From Rhodosorus marinus (taxonomy: Eukaryota; Rhodophyta; Stylonematophyceae; Stylonematales; Stylonemataceae): a stretch of 64,000 bases of DNA. A program made the translations under genes and the position numbers. The stretch is from positions 1,773,001-1,837,000 of the forward strand of contig JAMWBK010000001.1 of the NCBI GenBank assembly GCA_029953675.1, given 5' to 3'. Shown one piece after another: positions 33,668 through 44,898 of this stretch (its first letter is position 1; each line of letters begins with the position of its first letter). Below the pieces are notes generated by a model. The model was not told the DNA's origin, searched no databases, and saw only the letters and a program-made list of their open reading frames with translations.

Positions 33668-35456
33668 TTATTCCTTATATTGTCCGAAAATGACGCTGCT
33701 GTTGTGGCCTCCAAAACCGAAGGAATTGCTCAAACCGACCTTGACGTCCATGTTAATCGCCTCGTTGGGGACGACGTTGAACTCGACTCCCTCTTCTGGT
33801 TCCTCGTGGTTAATTCTGTTGGTTTTGTGCCAGCATGAGAATGGCTATCAGGAAAATCCTTGCTGCCGTGAGCAAGACTAAACTTTTCCGGGGTTAGCTT
33901 ACGTTGGATGGACCTGGCCCGTTTGTATCGCCATCAGCATGGCAATCCCTTCGAGAGCCCCTGCTGCGCCAAGGCTGTGTCCAGTCATCGACTTGGTTGA
34001 ATGGATCTTCACGTGATCTTTGTACTCTCCGAAAACAGAGTTGATTGCGGAAACTTCGCAAAGGTCCCCGACTGGCGTGCTCGTCCCGTGAGCGTTTACC
34101 AAGTCAACCTGAAGGGTGAATTAGGTCGCTCATGTGAGAAACTCATTGCGTACGGGCATGACTCCCCCTCTTACCGAATGCTTACCTTATCAGCGGTTAT
34201 ACCAGCGTCATCTAGCGCTGACTTCATACACAGGATAACATCCCTCCCGTCCGTTCTAGGGGACGTCAAGTCGTACGCATCGCAAGAGACGCCACCACCA
34301 AGATATTCTGCATAAATAGTCGCCCCTCGGTCCTTAGCATGGTCAAGAGACTCTAGAACAAGTATTCCGGCTCCCTATTATTGTCCGCACAGGTGGTTTG
34401 TGTGAGTTGCTAGTAGGCTTCCTCCAGATCCAACGACGAGCGTACCTCTCCCATTACGAATCCGTCCCTTTGCTTGTCCCAAGGACGCGAGGCACGTTGC
34501 GGCTCATCGTTCCTCGAGGATAGAGCCTTGCAAGCGATGAAACCCGCCATCCCCATTGCGGTAATAGGTGCCTCTGCACCCCCAGCGATGATGACGTCGC
34601 TTTGACCACTCCTAATGTGTTCCGCCGCGTTAATGAAGCCTATCCCAAGCGCAGAAAATCGCAAACAGTGTTAGGGCCGAATCAGTGGTCATCCCGAGTT
34701 CACGCATCCGTGGATCTCGTAAACCGCGCCTTTAGGTCTACTTGGTAGGTTGGATCTGTATCCTGTGGCACTTACAATAGTTACTAGTTGCGCATGCCGT
34801 GTTAATGGAATAGTTGGGCCCCCTAAAACCGAGCTCAGGTTCCATCGCTATCATGCCGGCGCTCATGTTGCTCAAGTAGTACGGAATTGTGAAGGGGGAA
34901 ACTCGTTTCACCCCGCGATTACCTAGAGTTGAAATGTTATCTTCGAGGAATTTCATTCTTGAAACACATACGGCAAAAGTGGAGTACAATCGTGACGATG
35001 TTCAGCCACCCGTGCTATTTGGATGGAGCTACGGAATACTAGTCCTTACCCTCCCATGGCGCTGCCGACGATGACGCCGAATCTAGTTAGGTCGAAGTCT
35101 TTCAGATCATCCGCATATAGTCCAGCCTGCTTCAACGCTTTCTTCGCCGCGACTATGGCATACGCATGGACGGGGTCCAGTCTCCGAGCTTTCTTTGGAT
35201 CCAAATACTCTCCGGCCTTGAAATCAGTGATCTTCGCTGCAATACGAGTCGGAAAGTCGTCGAAGTCCCCAGGAAACAGTTCTTCAAGGGACTTGACGCC
35301 GCTTACTCCAGATACTAGGTTCTCGTGAAACTCCTCCGGGGTGTGTCCGAGTGGCGATACAACTCCCATACCCGTCACAACCACTCTCTTTGACGCCTCT
35401 GCCTGGCATCGAACTGTTCTCCGCTTCGTGCCATGCACCGAGAACAGGAACGCCAT
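33668..35456 (-). CDS. fabF: 3-oxoacyl-ACP synthase II (KASII/FabF), plastid type
   Basis: KASII condenses malonyl-ACP with long acyl-ACP in plastid type II fatty acid synthesis. Six exons join in phase: 35050-35456, 34776-34957, 34446-34639, 34186-34374, 33903-34108 and 33668-33815 (TAA), for 441 residues. Residues 1-20 are basic and Ser-poor and likely part of a transit peptide. The thiolase-fold start is KRVVVTGMGVVSPLG. The catalytic Cys lies in SINTACATSNYC, the two His in VNAHGTSTPVGD and TGHSLGAAGALEG, and the Lys in HSTKSMTGH. GGAEAPITAMGMAGF and the C-terminal LSNSFGFGGHNSSVIF also fit. KASI is a close relative, but overall similarity is to FabF. Confidence 0.95.
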
Positions 35457-35848
35457 CTTTGCACACCCTGAAGCCCTTCACACCCGATCTACGCAGCCAC
35501 GCCCAGCCTGACCAAGCAATCAACTTATCCGTTCCAAATACACCAACCAATTCAAACAGATCCGATCCAGAAACACTCCAGATTTTAGATTCTACACACT
35601 GTAACACCTATCCAACTCTATCCAGTCCAGCCCCACACGGCAGATCAACCTCGGGCGTCCACCTCCCCTACCTATTGCCCACAGCTGTGTCACCGGCCAA
35701 AAACCATCGCTGTTAATCCCACGCACCAATAACGACTATCCCGATTCGATAAAAATAAATGGCTACGCAAAACCCCTTTCCAAATTTTCTTCTACCCCCT
35801 CCACCAACTACCACCCAATCTAATCCCCAACCGGATTTCAACCGGTTT

Positions 35849-35919
35849 GGAGGGGGGGAGGGGGGTGGGGAGGTCCCCCACCCCCTAAGCAAAGTGTGAA
35901 GGTTCACACTTTGCTTAGG
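35849..35919. repeat. G/C-run hairpin followed by a 36-bp near-perfect palindrome
   Basis: A G-run tract (35849-35872) is followed by a complementary C-rich tract to 35885, which could pair or form a G-quadruplex. It abuts a palindrome at 35884-35919: 17-bp arms starting CCTAAGCAAAGTGTGAA are exact reverse complements around a GG centre. The two structures share the junction. Such structures can stall polymerases or mark element ends. Confidence 0.85.
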
Positions 35920-36322
35920 CCCGCAGAGCAACAAGAAGGTTTCCAACCGACCCCTTCAGGTTAATTTAACAACCCCTTGTGTTAAGACAATGCAATCAGA
36001 AGGCGGAGAGAAAAACCCGGGCATACTTGATGTTCAAGTTAAACACCCGCAAAGCCCTTGTTGGGGATTGTCCGCAACATCAATACCCCTTTGCGGATAC
36101 CGAAAAATACTAACTGTATTACCCCGTTGTCCAGCCCTCTAGTGCTCTCCGGTGGGTATTCGTTTGGGTGTTTCTTGGGCCTACACCCCCCTCCCAACCC
36201 CGCAAATGAGTGGGTAAAATTTGTCCTGGGCGAAACCCACTCACACGATTGATCTCCATCCAAAGATATTTTGAATTAATTTATTACTTGAAATGTTTGT
36301 GAACAAACCAACAAAAGCTTTG

Positions 36323-36396
36323 CACGTGGAATTTAAAATTCAATGATAATAAGCCACGTGTCCAAAGGCCCATATCAAATAGATATGTTCCACGTG
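36323..36396. promoter_or_regulatory. Cluster of three CACGTG (G-box/E-box) sites
   Basis: CACGTG occurs at 36323-36328, 36355-36360 and 36391-36396. The second and third share the longer core CCACGTGTCC. The cluster lies about 530 bases before DDX1 and 870 before KASII. bHLH and bZIP factors bind this palindrome in many eukaryotes; whether it acts on either gene is inference. Confidence 0.5.
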
Positions 36397-36929
36397 TCCG
36401 AGTGTTTGGCCGTGCCCAACTGTTTATGGCGCAGTCGTTTACTTCCCAATCCGCGACAGAGGCGGGATCAAAGTTCTCAATCCTTAGGGAGGGGTATCAT
36501 TTGAGAGCGGGTGGATATCAGTTACTGAGCTAGCTCGTCTCTCAGATCCTGTTCCAACACATCCCTCTTGAGCAATCGGATTTTCTAGCTTATGCGCTAA
36601 TACCGAGGATATTGGAGTCGAACGCCTCGAGTAGCTTGCGGAGCTCGATCTAGCAATGCCCGAGCCTCCAACTCTAGTCGGATAGTCCACAAGAGGAGGA
36701 AAGAGATACCCCGCTTTGCCCGCCTTTGCACAACTGTCTAGATCGATTGATTTGGGAGTGAAAATTGGGTTTAGTTCCAAGGCCGGAATAACTGAAGAGA
36801 AATGGGTTGCTCAACCAACGGGGACATGTTTCGAGCAGCATCCTTGTCGTGCATAAACAATGGACGGTGACTAGGGGGTAGTTGATCTGAAAGCTTCAGT
36901 CCTGTTTCGGACTTGAGTGCCCCGAAGGA

Positions 36930-39065
36930 ATGTCGTTTCAGGAGCTCGGACTACGTAATGATCTTTGTCGCTTCTTGACGGAAGACCTAGGATGGGCAAT
37001 CCCGAGACCAGTTCAAGCGGAAACCATTGCGCAAATGTTATGCGGGCGAGACCTCTGTGTGGTGGCACCTACAGGCTCGGGGAAAACGGCGGCATTTTGT
37101 CTTCCGCTCGTCCAACGATGCATTGAAACACAGCTAAAGCCATCCCAACCTGTAAAGCATTCGACTGACACGCTCAAGTGGCGAGCTGAAAACTGTAACA
37201 TTAAAAGCTCCAATATCTCCGCTCGCCGTGCGAACGGTTGGGGGTATGCCAGAGCCGATATTCCTGTTACCGAAGGAAAATGCTACTACGAAGTCCAAAC
37301 GCTATCTGATGGTATCTGCCGACTTGGATGGGCGACTAGCAATTCTAGCAAGGATCTTGGATCTGATGCTTTTGGTTTCGGCTATGGGGCGACAGGCGTA
37401 AAAGTTCACAACTCGAGCTTCGAAACGTATGGCTCGTCGTTTTCTGCTAAAGGGCGAACAGTGGGTTGTGCTCTGGACACAGAGGCGCGGAAGATGTGGT
37501 TCATATTGGATGGGGTTTCACTCGGCGATGCTTTTGAATATATTCCTACAGCGCCGCTCTTTCCCGCGATCTGCGTCAAGGACGCGACAGTGCGCGTCAT
37601 TTTTGAAGCCGCCAAGCTGAAATTTGATCCTCCGCCTGGATTCAAGGCTTTGTTAGGGATGAGCTCGAAACGTCGCGGACAGACCTCATCTCAGAGTCCT
37701 CTAGCTGTCATCGTTGAGCCCAATGCTGATCTCGCTTTGCAGGTGTATAGTTTCCTTGTATCCTGCACATCGCAGCTGGAGGGTGATCTACGGATACCTA
37801 TCGGTGGTTCGGCAAAAAGAACTGAAAGGTCGAACGGAGTAGAGGGAAATGGAGGAATCTTGGTAGCCACGCCGGCTCGACTAGATGATCTATGCTCCTC
37901 GGGCCAGCTCAGCCTTAATACAACCAAAATGATTGTTGTGGATGAAGCAGACGTCCTCGCGAGCTCCTCCACGAAGCAGATCCGGAAGATATGTGACTTT
38001 CCACTTGAACAATCGCAGGTTTCTTTCTTTTCAGCAACGCTTCCTTCAGCGGCCCTGAACTCTCTGTCATCAGATCTGCAAGTCAATCCAGAATGGGTAA
38101 AGCTGCATGGTCTGCCCATCCCTACGTCTGTTCATATTCTCGTCCACTACATTTCTAAAACCAATGCGGGGCTCCCCAGTCACGGGCCGCAGCCTTTGGA
38201 TGCCGAGGGACTCGAGGAAAATTCAAATCTGCCTCGGGTCGAATTACATCCACAGAAGGTTGTAATGCTCATGCAGATCATTTCAGAACTCTCAATTGGG
38301 AGGGCTATAGTCTACGTCCGAACACGAAAGGAGGCTGACGGACTCAGCAAAGCTCTACATTCTAATGGGATCTCGTCGATTGTGCATGGGTCTTCTCCCC
38401 GGGCGGTTGAAGAGTTTCGATCCGGCAAAGTCCGTTTTCTCGTTGCTAGTGACGGAGGGGAACGGGGACTAGACATACCAGATCTGGATTATGTCGTTCT
38501 TTTGTCGGTGCCAGAGTCGACCCACAAGTTTGTGCACCGAGTGGGCAGAATTGGTATGAACTAGCCAGCAACAGCTACTAGTCCGATTGAAAACTTGAAT
38601 TGTGGGGGCGCTGAAGACGAGCATCTTTGCTACCTCTCGATCGAACAGGACGAAACAATCGCCGCGGAAAGGCTTTCGTAATAGCGTCTCCGAACAAGGA
38701 GAAGGTATGGGGGGCGCTGCCATGAAGCTACCATCTCATTTTGGCGAGAGCTGAGGTTTAACTCTTCGTAATGCTGCGCCCAGGTTTGGTACCACACGTG
38801 TCGCAAAGGCCATAGTACCTGTAAAAATATCGATAGGTGCACTAGGTGGATGGACGAGGCCAACTCGCTGGAGAAAATTGACCGAGAACTCGGCGGAGTC
38901 CTGAAGTACGTAGATGATCAGCAAGGTGGAACCGCAGCAACCGGGAGAACCGTCACAGTTCCCGACTTATATCACCTCCATACTCTCCCTGCTACTCGAA
39001 GACTCGCTGAACTGGAACGCGCAGCCCAGCTTTCATACCTTTCGTACCTACAAAACAAACGCTAA
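36930..39065 (+). CDS. DDX1: DEAD-box RNA helicase DDX1 with SPRY insert
   Basis: DDX1 is an ATP-dependent RNA helicase of the tRNA ligase complex and RNA/DNA repair. Exons 36930-38553, 38649-38704 and 38784-39065 join in phase for 653 residues. Helicase motifs run: Q region, motif I APTGSGKTAAF, then a SPRY domain inserted after motif I (YARADIPVTEGKCYYEVQTL, LGSDAFGFGYGATGVKVHN, ALFPAICVKDA), a hallmark unique to DDX1. Next come TPARLDDL, VDEAD, SAT and HRVGRIGR. Motif V reads SDGGERGLD where TDxAARGID is usual. The C-terminal KVWYHTCRKGHS matches the DDX1-specific tail (human KVWYHVC). It is shorter than the human protein (about 740), mostly between domains. Confidence 0.93.
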
Positions 39066-40046
39066 ACATGCAGAATCCGCTTACACACTGAATACATATA
39101 CTTTTTTTCTAACATCCTAAAGCATCTACGCAACAGCAACTAACCAAGACTACTTAATCTTTCTCTGCGAACTAAAATACCTCCATTCCCTCGGCAATAT
39201 CCCAGATTACCACCTCCCCACAGTCCATTTCCACCTAGCAAAGAAGCCCGAAAACAGCGCGTTCACCGGAGGGGTCAACGTGTACAAACAACTTAACCGT
39301 AAATACACAAAAAAAAATATGTACTCAATCATCTGATTCTAAGTTCAATCATCTAACCAGTGATTGTAGTTCCATCTTAATTTCAGTTTTCGCTTATTTT
39401 TGTTCGTACATAATCTTTCGTAGTAAAAAGTACAAATTTATACTATTATGATGATCTCCGAGGCAGAAAGCCAAAATGGATTTATTTTACTTTTTTCATT
39501 AAAAAACGTCTCTGTGGAAAAATTGATCCAATGTTGACCAATGTTACCTTTTCGGTTTTATAAAAGAAATGGAAAATCGGGGTCGTCCCGAATTGAATTG
39601 AATTGCAAAATAAATAGAAAATCCTAACTAGTTCATAGGAAACCGGTAACGAAATTTTTTTTTTAGGGGCTGTTGATATGATTCTAAATGTACATATTCT
39701 TCTTTTAATTTTTTTGAAAGAGGTATTTATGCAAAAATTTGTACTTGCCGAGGAGGGGTAGGGCAGAGATGTTTTTCTTGTTTGGCATGTATTTGGGGGA
39801 TTTCTTGTCTAGTGGGAGAGGAGGCTTCACAGGTATAAGAGGGTAAGTTTGGAACGCTTTTGGAGTTGGAGGGGGAGGGTTGAAGAAGATGTCAGTGGGA
39901 GATTAGTTCGGGGACGTTGTTCTTGTCCTTGTGTTCTAAGGTACTTCTGCGGTGCTGGTTTTTTTGTTTTGAGTTTGGGTTGGTAGGAGGGTGGGTAATG
40001 GGTAAGGTTTTTTGAAGTGGCAGAGCGTGGGTGTAAGTGTCTAGCG
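39066..40046. other. AT-rich intergenic region
   Basis: No gene is seen. The stretch 39300-39750 is strongly AT-rich with homopolymers. The last 150 bases are G-rich and lead into the HCF101 start. Confidence 0.6.
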
Positions 40047-41946
40047 ATGGGGGGAGGTTTGGGATTTGTTGCTGGAATTTCGGGTCTGAATAGGCAAAGG
40101 AATTTCCGGAGCGAGTCTTACTTGCGGAGAGGTCGGGATGGGTCTTCACTGTGCCGTAGTCGGCGGGTTATTACGAGGATGACAGCTGCGGAGGAGAGCG
40201 AGAACAAATACCAGCGTGAAGAGGCTGAGCTTCTCAATACTCTCAAGGCTATCATAGATCCGGACTTGGGCAAGGATATTGTTACGCTTGGGTTTGTTCA
40301 GGAGATACAGTTCGCAGTGGACGGGGATAAATTGAAAGTTTCCTTCAACGTCGAACTGACAACGCCCGCGTGCCCCATCAAGGACCAGTTCCGAATCGAC
40401 TGCAAGGACCTAGCGGAATCTTTGCCGTTCATCTCCACTGCGGACGTCAACATGACAGCTGTCGACGTTTCAACAACTGTGCGTGAAGCGAAACAGTACC
40501 GTTTTGGTATGGACAAGACCCTTGCTCGATTTCTACTCACACCAGTGACCAGCGACACTTGCATGTCGTGCTTTCTGCTCGTTCGACTGGATTATAGGTA
40601 AACGGCGCTCTCAAGGGCGTTAGGAGCGTCATCGCGGTAGCCAGCTGCAAAGGAGGAGTTGGGAAAAGCACAACTGCGGTCAACCTGGCTTACGCGCTCT
40701 CCAAGGCGGGCGCCAGAGTCGGAATAATGGATGCAGACATCTACGGACCAAGCCTGCCCACAATGGTTAGCAAAACCGCAACAGAGGTTTACGTTGAGAA
40801 GGAAACTGAGAGTCAGAAAATGGGTGTTTTGATAGGTTGTACCAGAATCCGACATGGTCGAGTTTGAGGAGGGTTTAATCAAGCCTTTGCGATACGAAGG
40901 TGTGAAGCTCATGTCGTTCGGATACGTCAACAGCGACTCCGCAATTATGAGAGGTCCAATGATCGCGAACATGTTATCGCAGCTTCTTACTACCACCAAT
41001 TGGGGTGAACTCGACTATCTCATAATAGACATGCCGCCAGGTAAGAAAATACTTGCCCATTGTTCTTTTTGGTGTGCTACGTGGAACTTGACGCAGAGGC
41101 GTCTTCGGAGTTTTTGAACCTCGCTGGAAATAGGCTCACCATGGTTCATCAATTCACCTGTATGGAATAGGTACTGGCGATGTCCAGCTAACGCTGAGCC
41201 AGAACCTGAATATCACTGCGGCTGTCATCGTGACAACACCACAGAAGCTTTCCTTTGTGGACGTAGTAAAGGGACTCGACATGTTCATGAAGGTGAACGT
41301 TCCCAGCATAGCGGTTGTCGAAAATATGTCCTACTTTGAAGCACCAGATACGAAAATCAAGCACTACATATTCGGCTCCGGATACACTCAAAGACTTAAG
41401 AATCAGTTTGGAATTCAGAACAGCTTTGGCATCCCAATTGAGACTGATCTCGCGGAGAAATGCGATGCAGGTGTGCCGTTTGTCGTCTCGGAGCCGGACT
41501 CTGAAACCAGTCTAATCTACGATGACATTGCTAAATCTGTGGTCATGGAGGTTGCCAAGATTCAGCACGGAGCGCTCCCCCTTCCCAAAATCCAGTTTGA
41601 CAAGGAATCGGGTCTAATTGAGGTTGTGGTGGAGGGCTCACCAAAGCAGGAGGTTGTTCCAGTCAAGTTAAGGCGACAATGTAGATGTGCGCTGTGTATA
41701 GATGAAATGACTGGAGTTAAGGTTTTGAAGGACGAGGATGTGCCGGAAAGCATATCTCCCCGTGCTATCAGACCAATCGGAAACTATGCCACCCAAATCG
41801 ACTGGAGTGACGGCCACACAAGCCTCTATCCTTTTTCGAAGTTTGTTGACGCTTGGGTGGAGGGACCAAGACAAGTGGAAGGAAAAGCGGAACAAGTGGC
41901 AGGAAAAGCGGAACAAGTAGAAGAACCAGAGCTGGCGACTGCATGA
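40047..41946 (+). CDS. HCF101: HCF101-type Fe-S cluster carrier (Mrp/NBP35 family)
   Basis: HCF101 is a plastid P-loop ATPase that carries [4Fe-4S] clusters, notably to photosystem I. Exons 40047-40478, 40598-40786, 40836-41040 and 41171-41946 join in phase for 533 residues. Residues 1-45 are Arg/Ser/Gly-rich, consistent with a transit peptide. A MIP18-type domain follows ([30 protein letters not shown]), then the deviant Walker [46 protein letters not shown] and VVENM. A DUF971 domain closes the protein, with [16 protein letters not shown]. Two Cys pairs are seen near residue 440 (CRCALC). The three-domain order is typical of HCF101. A 21-nt tandem repeat adds [15 protein letters not shown] at the tail. 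The second intron is only 49 nt. Confidence 0.93.
41872..41922 (+). repeat. 21-bp tandem repeat in HCF101 tail
   Basis: Two copies of a 21-base unit (41872-41892, 41893-41913) plus a partial third encode repeats of Gln-Val-x-Gly-Lys-Ala-Glu. Only one base pair differs between the two full units. Confidence 0.85.
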
Positions 41947-42214
41947 TTTTGTTTGGTATTTCAACAAGGTTTCGTTGTGTCGTGAAGTAGAATTATGGGC
42001 GCACACTACCAACGATTAAAGACTCTTGATACGTGGAAAGTATAGAATTCTTTGCGCTTTTCAAGTACGCTCAAATGCAACTCCATCTTTAGCTTCTGAT
42101 TAACAACCGCAACAGTTCATTTGGCACTCGAGACAAGCGCAAGCTTCTTCCGATGGAAGCCCTACTCTGCAAGTTTCAGCGAATGTGAAGGCTACCCCAT
42201 CACAGCTTCCCCGT

Positions 42215-44874
42215 CTATGATTCGCTGAGAGTCTGCAGATGCAGTAACAAAGGTACTGCGACTAGGCCCCCCGCAACTTCCTGATGTAGAACAACCGGAT
42301 CTCGTCCATTGGCGGGTATAGAAACAACTGGGACTTGAAGCTCTTGCGACAGTGAGTTCTTGCAAAGAAATGGATCTACAGAAGAAAACAAGCGAACGGA
42401 TAAAACCGAGCCCACCGCCTGAGCTTCTGACTTCAAGTACTCAACTACCGCTGAAAGGCCATCCGTCACCCCTCCTTCAACACCGATCTGCACACAAAAC
42501 ATATTACAAGCTCATTCAGCCAAGGAAGTAGAGCTTTTCGTGGTTTTCGGTTTCCTGCAGACGAACGCCTACCTGCCAAAAAGAGCGCTTGGCTAAGGTT
42601 CTTTTTGAAGAGAAGAGCTTGCAGCCTAAAACTGTTTCTTCCATGAACGAGCAGCGGGCCCTCTCCTCTCCAACACGAGTACCATCGCAGCACAGTTCAA
42701 CCACAGCAGACCTCGGTAGGCCCGTAACTTCAACCAAACTTATCATGGGCATGTTGTTATCCCACGTACGTGCTAGCTCCTCAGCAACAGCCTTCATTGA
42801 CTCGTTCGATGCCAATCTTGTGTACGCCGTAACCTGAATGAGCCGGTCTAGCGAACTTCTTCAAAAAAAACAACAGGAGCAGAGAACATTGGATCAATCG
42901 AGTCAGCCTCTGGACCACCTCGTTTGTGAAGTCAGAGTTCTTCCAAGCGCTGGACTGTGACCTCAATAGGAGGTTGAGTACTTGATGACAAACTCTGGGC
43001 ACCGGTAAGCTCACTTTGACTCTATCGCGACTGACTCCAAGTTGGACACGGTCAACCGCGTCTGGTCGATTGGACCCATTCCGCTTGGAATGTCAGCGGT
43101 TGGCGGAAAGAGGGGAATCACTCCAGCGAGATGGACAACCTCCGAGACGCCATTGCTCTGCGCGTATGGTCCAATACAAGGAGGTGCCCATTCCGATATT
43201 GACTGTACATGAAGGGTTTCTCTTCTTCCAGACGTCACCGCTACGTCGACACGTGTACCGGCTCCACATTCGATGCAAGCGCGGGCGGAGGGCTCTTTCG
43301 CGGGCAGAAACGCGCAGTACTCTTTGTTAATCAACCCAAAATTTGACATGTCGGAAATGTACAGGTAGATGTAGTAGGCATGTGTGAAATTGGATCCCAG
43401 TGCAGCCATTTTTTCTTCAATGGCTTTCATCGCCTTGCACATTCCGAGAGTACCTTCTTCCTTGCATTCTGCGGAGAAGAAAGCAAACCTTTGCGGGACT
43501 TGATTCAGAAACGAAGCTCCGTCGCCAGTTGGGAATGCTTCAGCGGAAACGGGACTCCGCACTTACTCTCCTTTAACGATGCTTGACAAAGATGTGTCAG
43601 ATATCAACGATGTAATAGATGATCTTTCACTGGGTGAGTCCTCTTCCACGTCCTCAGTGCTGCGCTGTGGTTGTAAAACGGGGGTTGACACTTTTGAAGC
43701 CTCCTTGTCCACTAAGTGGAAGTTGTCGACCTTGAGATATCCCACTGGAGCGTACTTATCTTCATTCGTCACAACCACAGTCGAGCTATCGATTACTGGT
43801 AGTCATTCCGACAGGTACGAGACAGAGCACGACTAAGCACTAGCGTCGAAATGGCACCAAAGTAATGCCTCTTTGTGATGGAGGTCGACTTTCCTAAGAA
43901 CGGATGAGATATGAGGTAGAAACTACGCACCAATTCGTCGTTTGAACATTGGGCAGTCCAGGACGAGGGTTTCGAATTCGCCTCCCTCCCCACAAACGCT
44001 CACGCCGTACTTTTCCTCGAGGAGAATCAAATACGGTTCCATAGCCTTGATGCTCTGCTTCAGATGCTTTTTGGGGTGAAGACCAATTGCTGCAACTTTG
44101 ATGAGGATGGCGTCGACCTGGGAAGCCGCAGACCACCCGGATCGCGTTAGGAGCGTTCACATTGACATCAGCGCGTACATACGAGCAAGCTGAAGGTACC
44201 ACGATTTGACTGATTGTTTTACCTGCTGATCGATCATTTCGCGGAGAAGAGCCCGCTGGTCCCTCTTCCATAGATACGCTAAAGATGTCAGACCCAGGCG
44301 AGAACATACGTTTTCTACTCTAAGACGCTGGTAGTTGGACAGTACCTTGCTCAATCGACACAGTAGGGAAGAACTGTCAGGTCTTGAGTTTGTTTCACTG
44401 ACCGATCGTTCGGTTATCACATCCTGATTTTTTCCAGGCTCGTACGTACAGCTCCAGATGAAACGGCCTGGATTTCCGGATACTGAGATTTTACAATCGA
44501 CAAGAGTTGACAAAGGTCCTCAACTTCGTCACCTGGAGTCGGTTCGTAAGCCAAATCTGAATTAGCCAGCTTGGCTTTGGTCTCCAAGCGCACCAGTGGG
44601 ACTCCCAGGCACTCGCTGTACGCCTCGATCACTTTAAGATGAATTGTGAAGACGAAAATATCTCAGCTGTCTACTTCCAAGGAGTGTTGGGGAACCGTCG
44701 CTCCAGGCGTATACCTTCATGACCCACAGTTTGGTACATATAGGAATCCGCCTCATCAACATTACTAAGCGGCTTCAGATTTGCGAGAGCGACCAGTTCA
44801 TGTCCATACGCCAGGCATTTCATCGCAGCATAGCAGCTGTCCTTGCCCCCGCTAACCAGCGCGACGACCTTCAT
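42215..44874 (-). CDS. DPH6: Diphthamide synthase DPH6 fused to RidA-like domains
   Basis: DPH6 performs the final ATP-dependent amidation that makes diphthamide on elongation factor 2. The start MKVVALVSGGKDSCYAAMKC holds the PP-loop (SGGKDS). Exons 44715-44874, 44450-44631, 44223-44345 and 43931-44117 join in phase and carry YQRLRVENVCSRLGLTSLAY, WKRDQRALLREMI and VCGEGGEFETLVLDCP, all DPH6 signatures. The fifth starts at 43795; the junction with the sixth (43500-43640) is unresolved. The rest encodes RidA/YjgF-like domains (IGPYAQSNGVSEVVHLAGVI and VTAYTRLASNESMKAVAEEL): exon six ends at 43015, then 42919-42994, 42573-42833 and 42215-42487. The same fusion is known in fungi and plants. The step from 43015 to 42994 requires a 20-nt intron. 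Confidence 0.88.
42995..43014 (-). other. Putative 20-nt intron in DPH6
   Basis: On the coding strand this segment begins GTGAGC and ends CCCAG. Left in place, it creates an immediate TGA and a frame change. Removed, it joins NLESVAIESK to VCHQVLNLLLRSQ in one RidA-like helix, and the resulting phase matches the next, ordinary intron. Other introns in the window are 49 nt or longer. Confidence 0.5.
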
Positions 44875-44898
44875 TGTCGCTTGTATTTGATGTCGTTG

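Larger units (their letters stand above)
35457..36929. other. Divergent spacer between KASII and DDX1
   Basis: This spacer holds two adjacent hairpin-forming repeats (35849-35919) and a cluster of three CACGTG sites. A 98-codon minus-strand frame at 36484-36780 (Ser-rich, no motif) is not convincing as a gene. The ends are the 5' flanks of KASII and DDX1. Confidence 0.6.

Noticed and set aside
33465-33881. Plus-strand frame of 138 codons
   Set aside because: Most of it is antisense to the last KASII exon, which encodes the conserved C-terminal motif.
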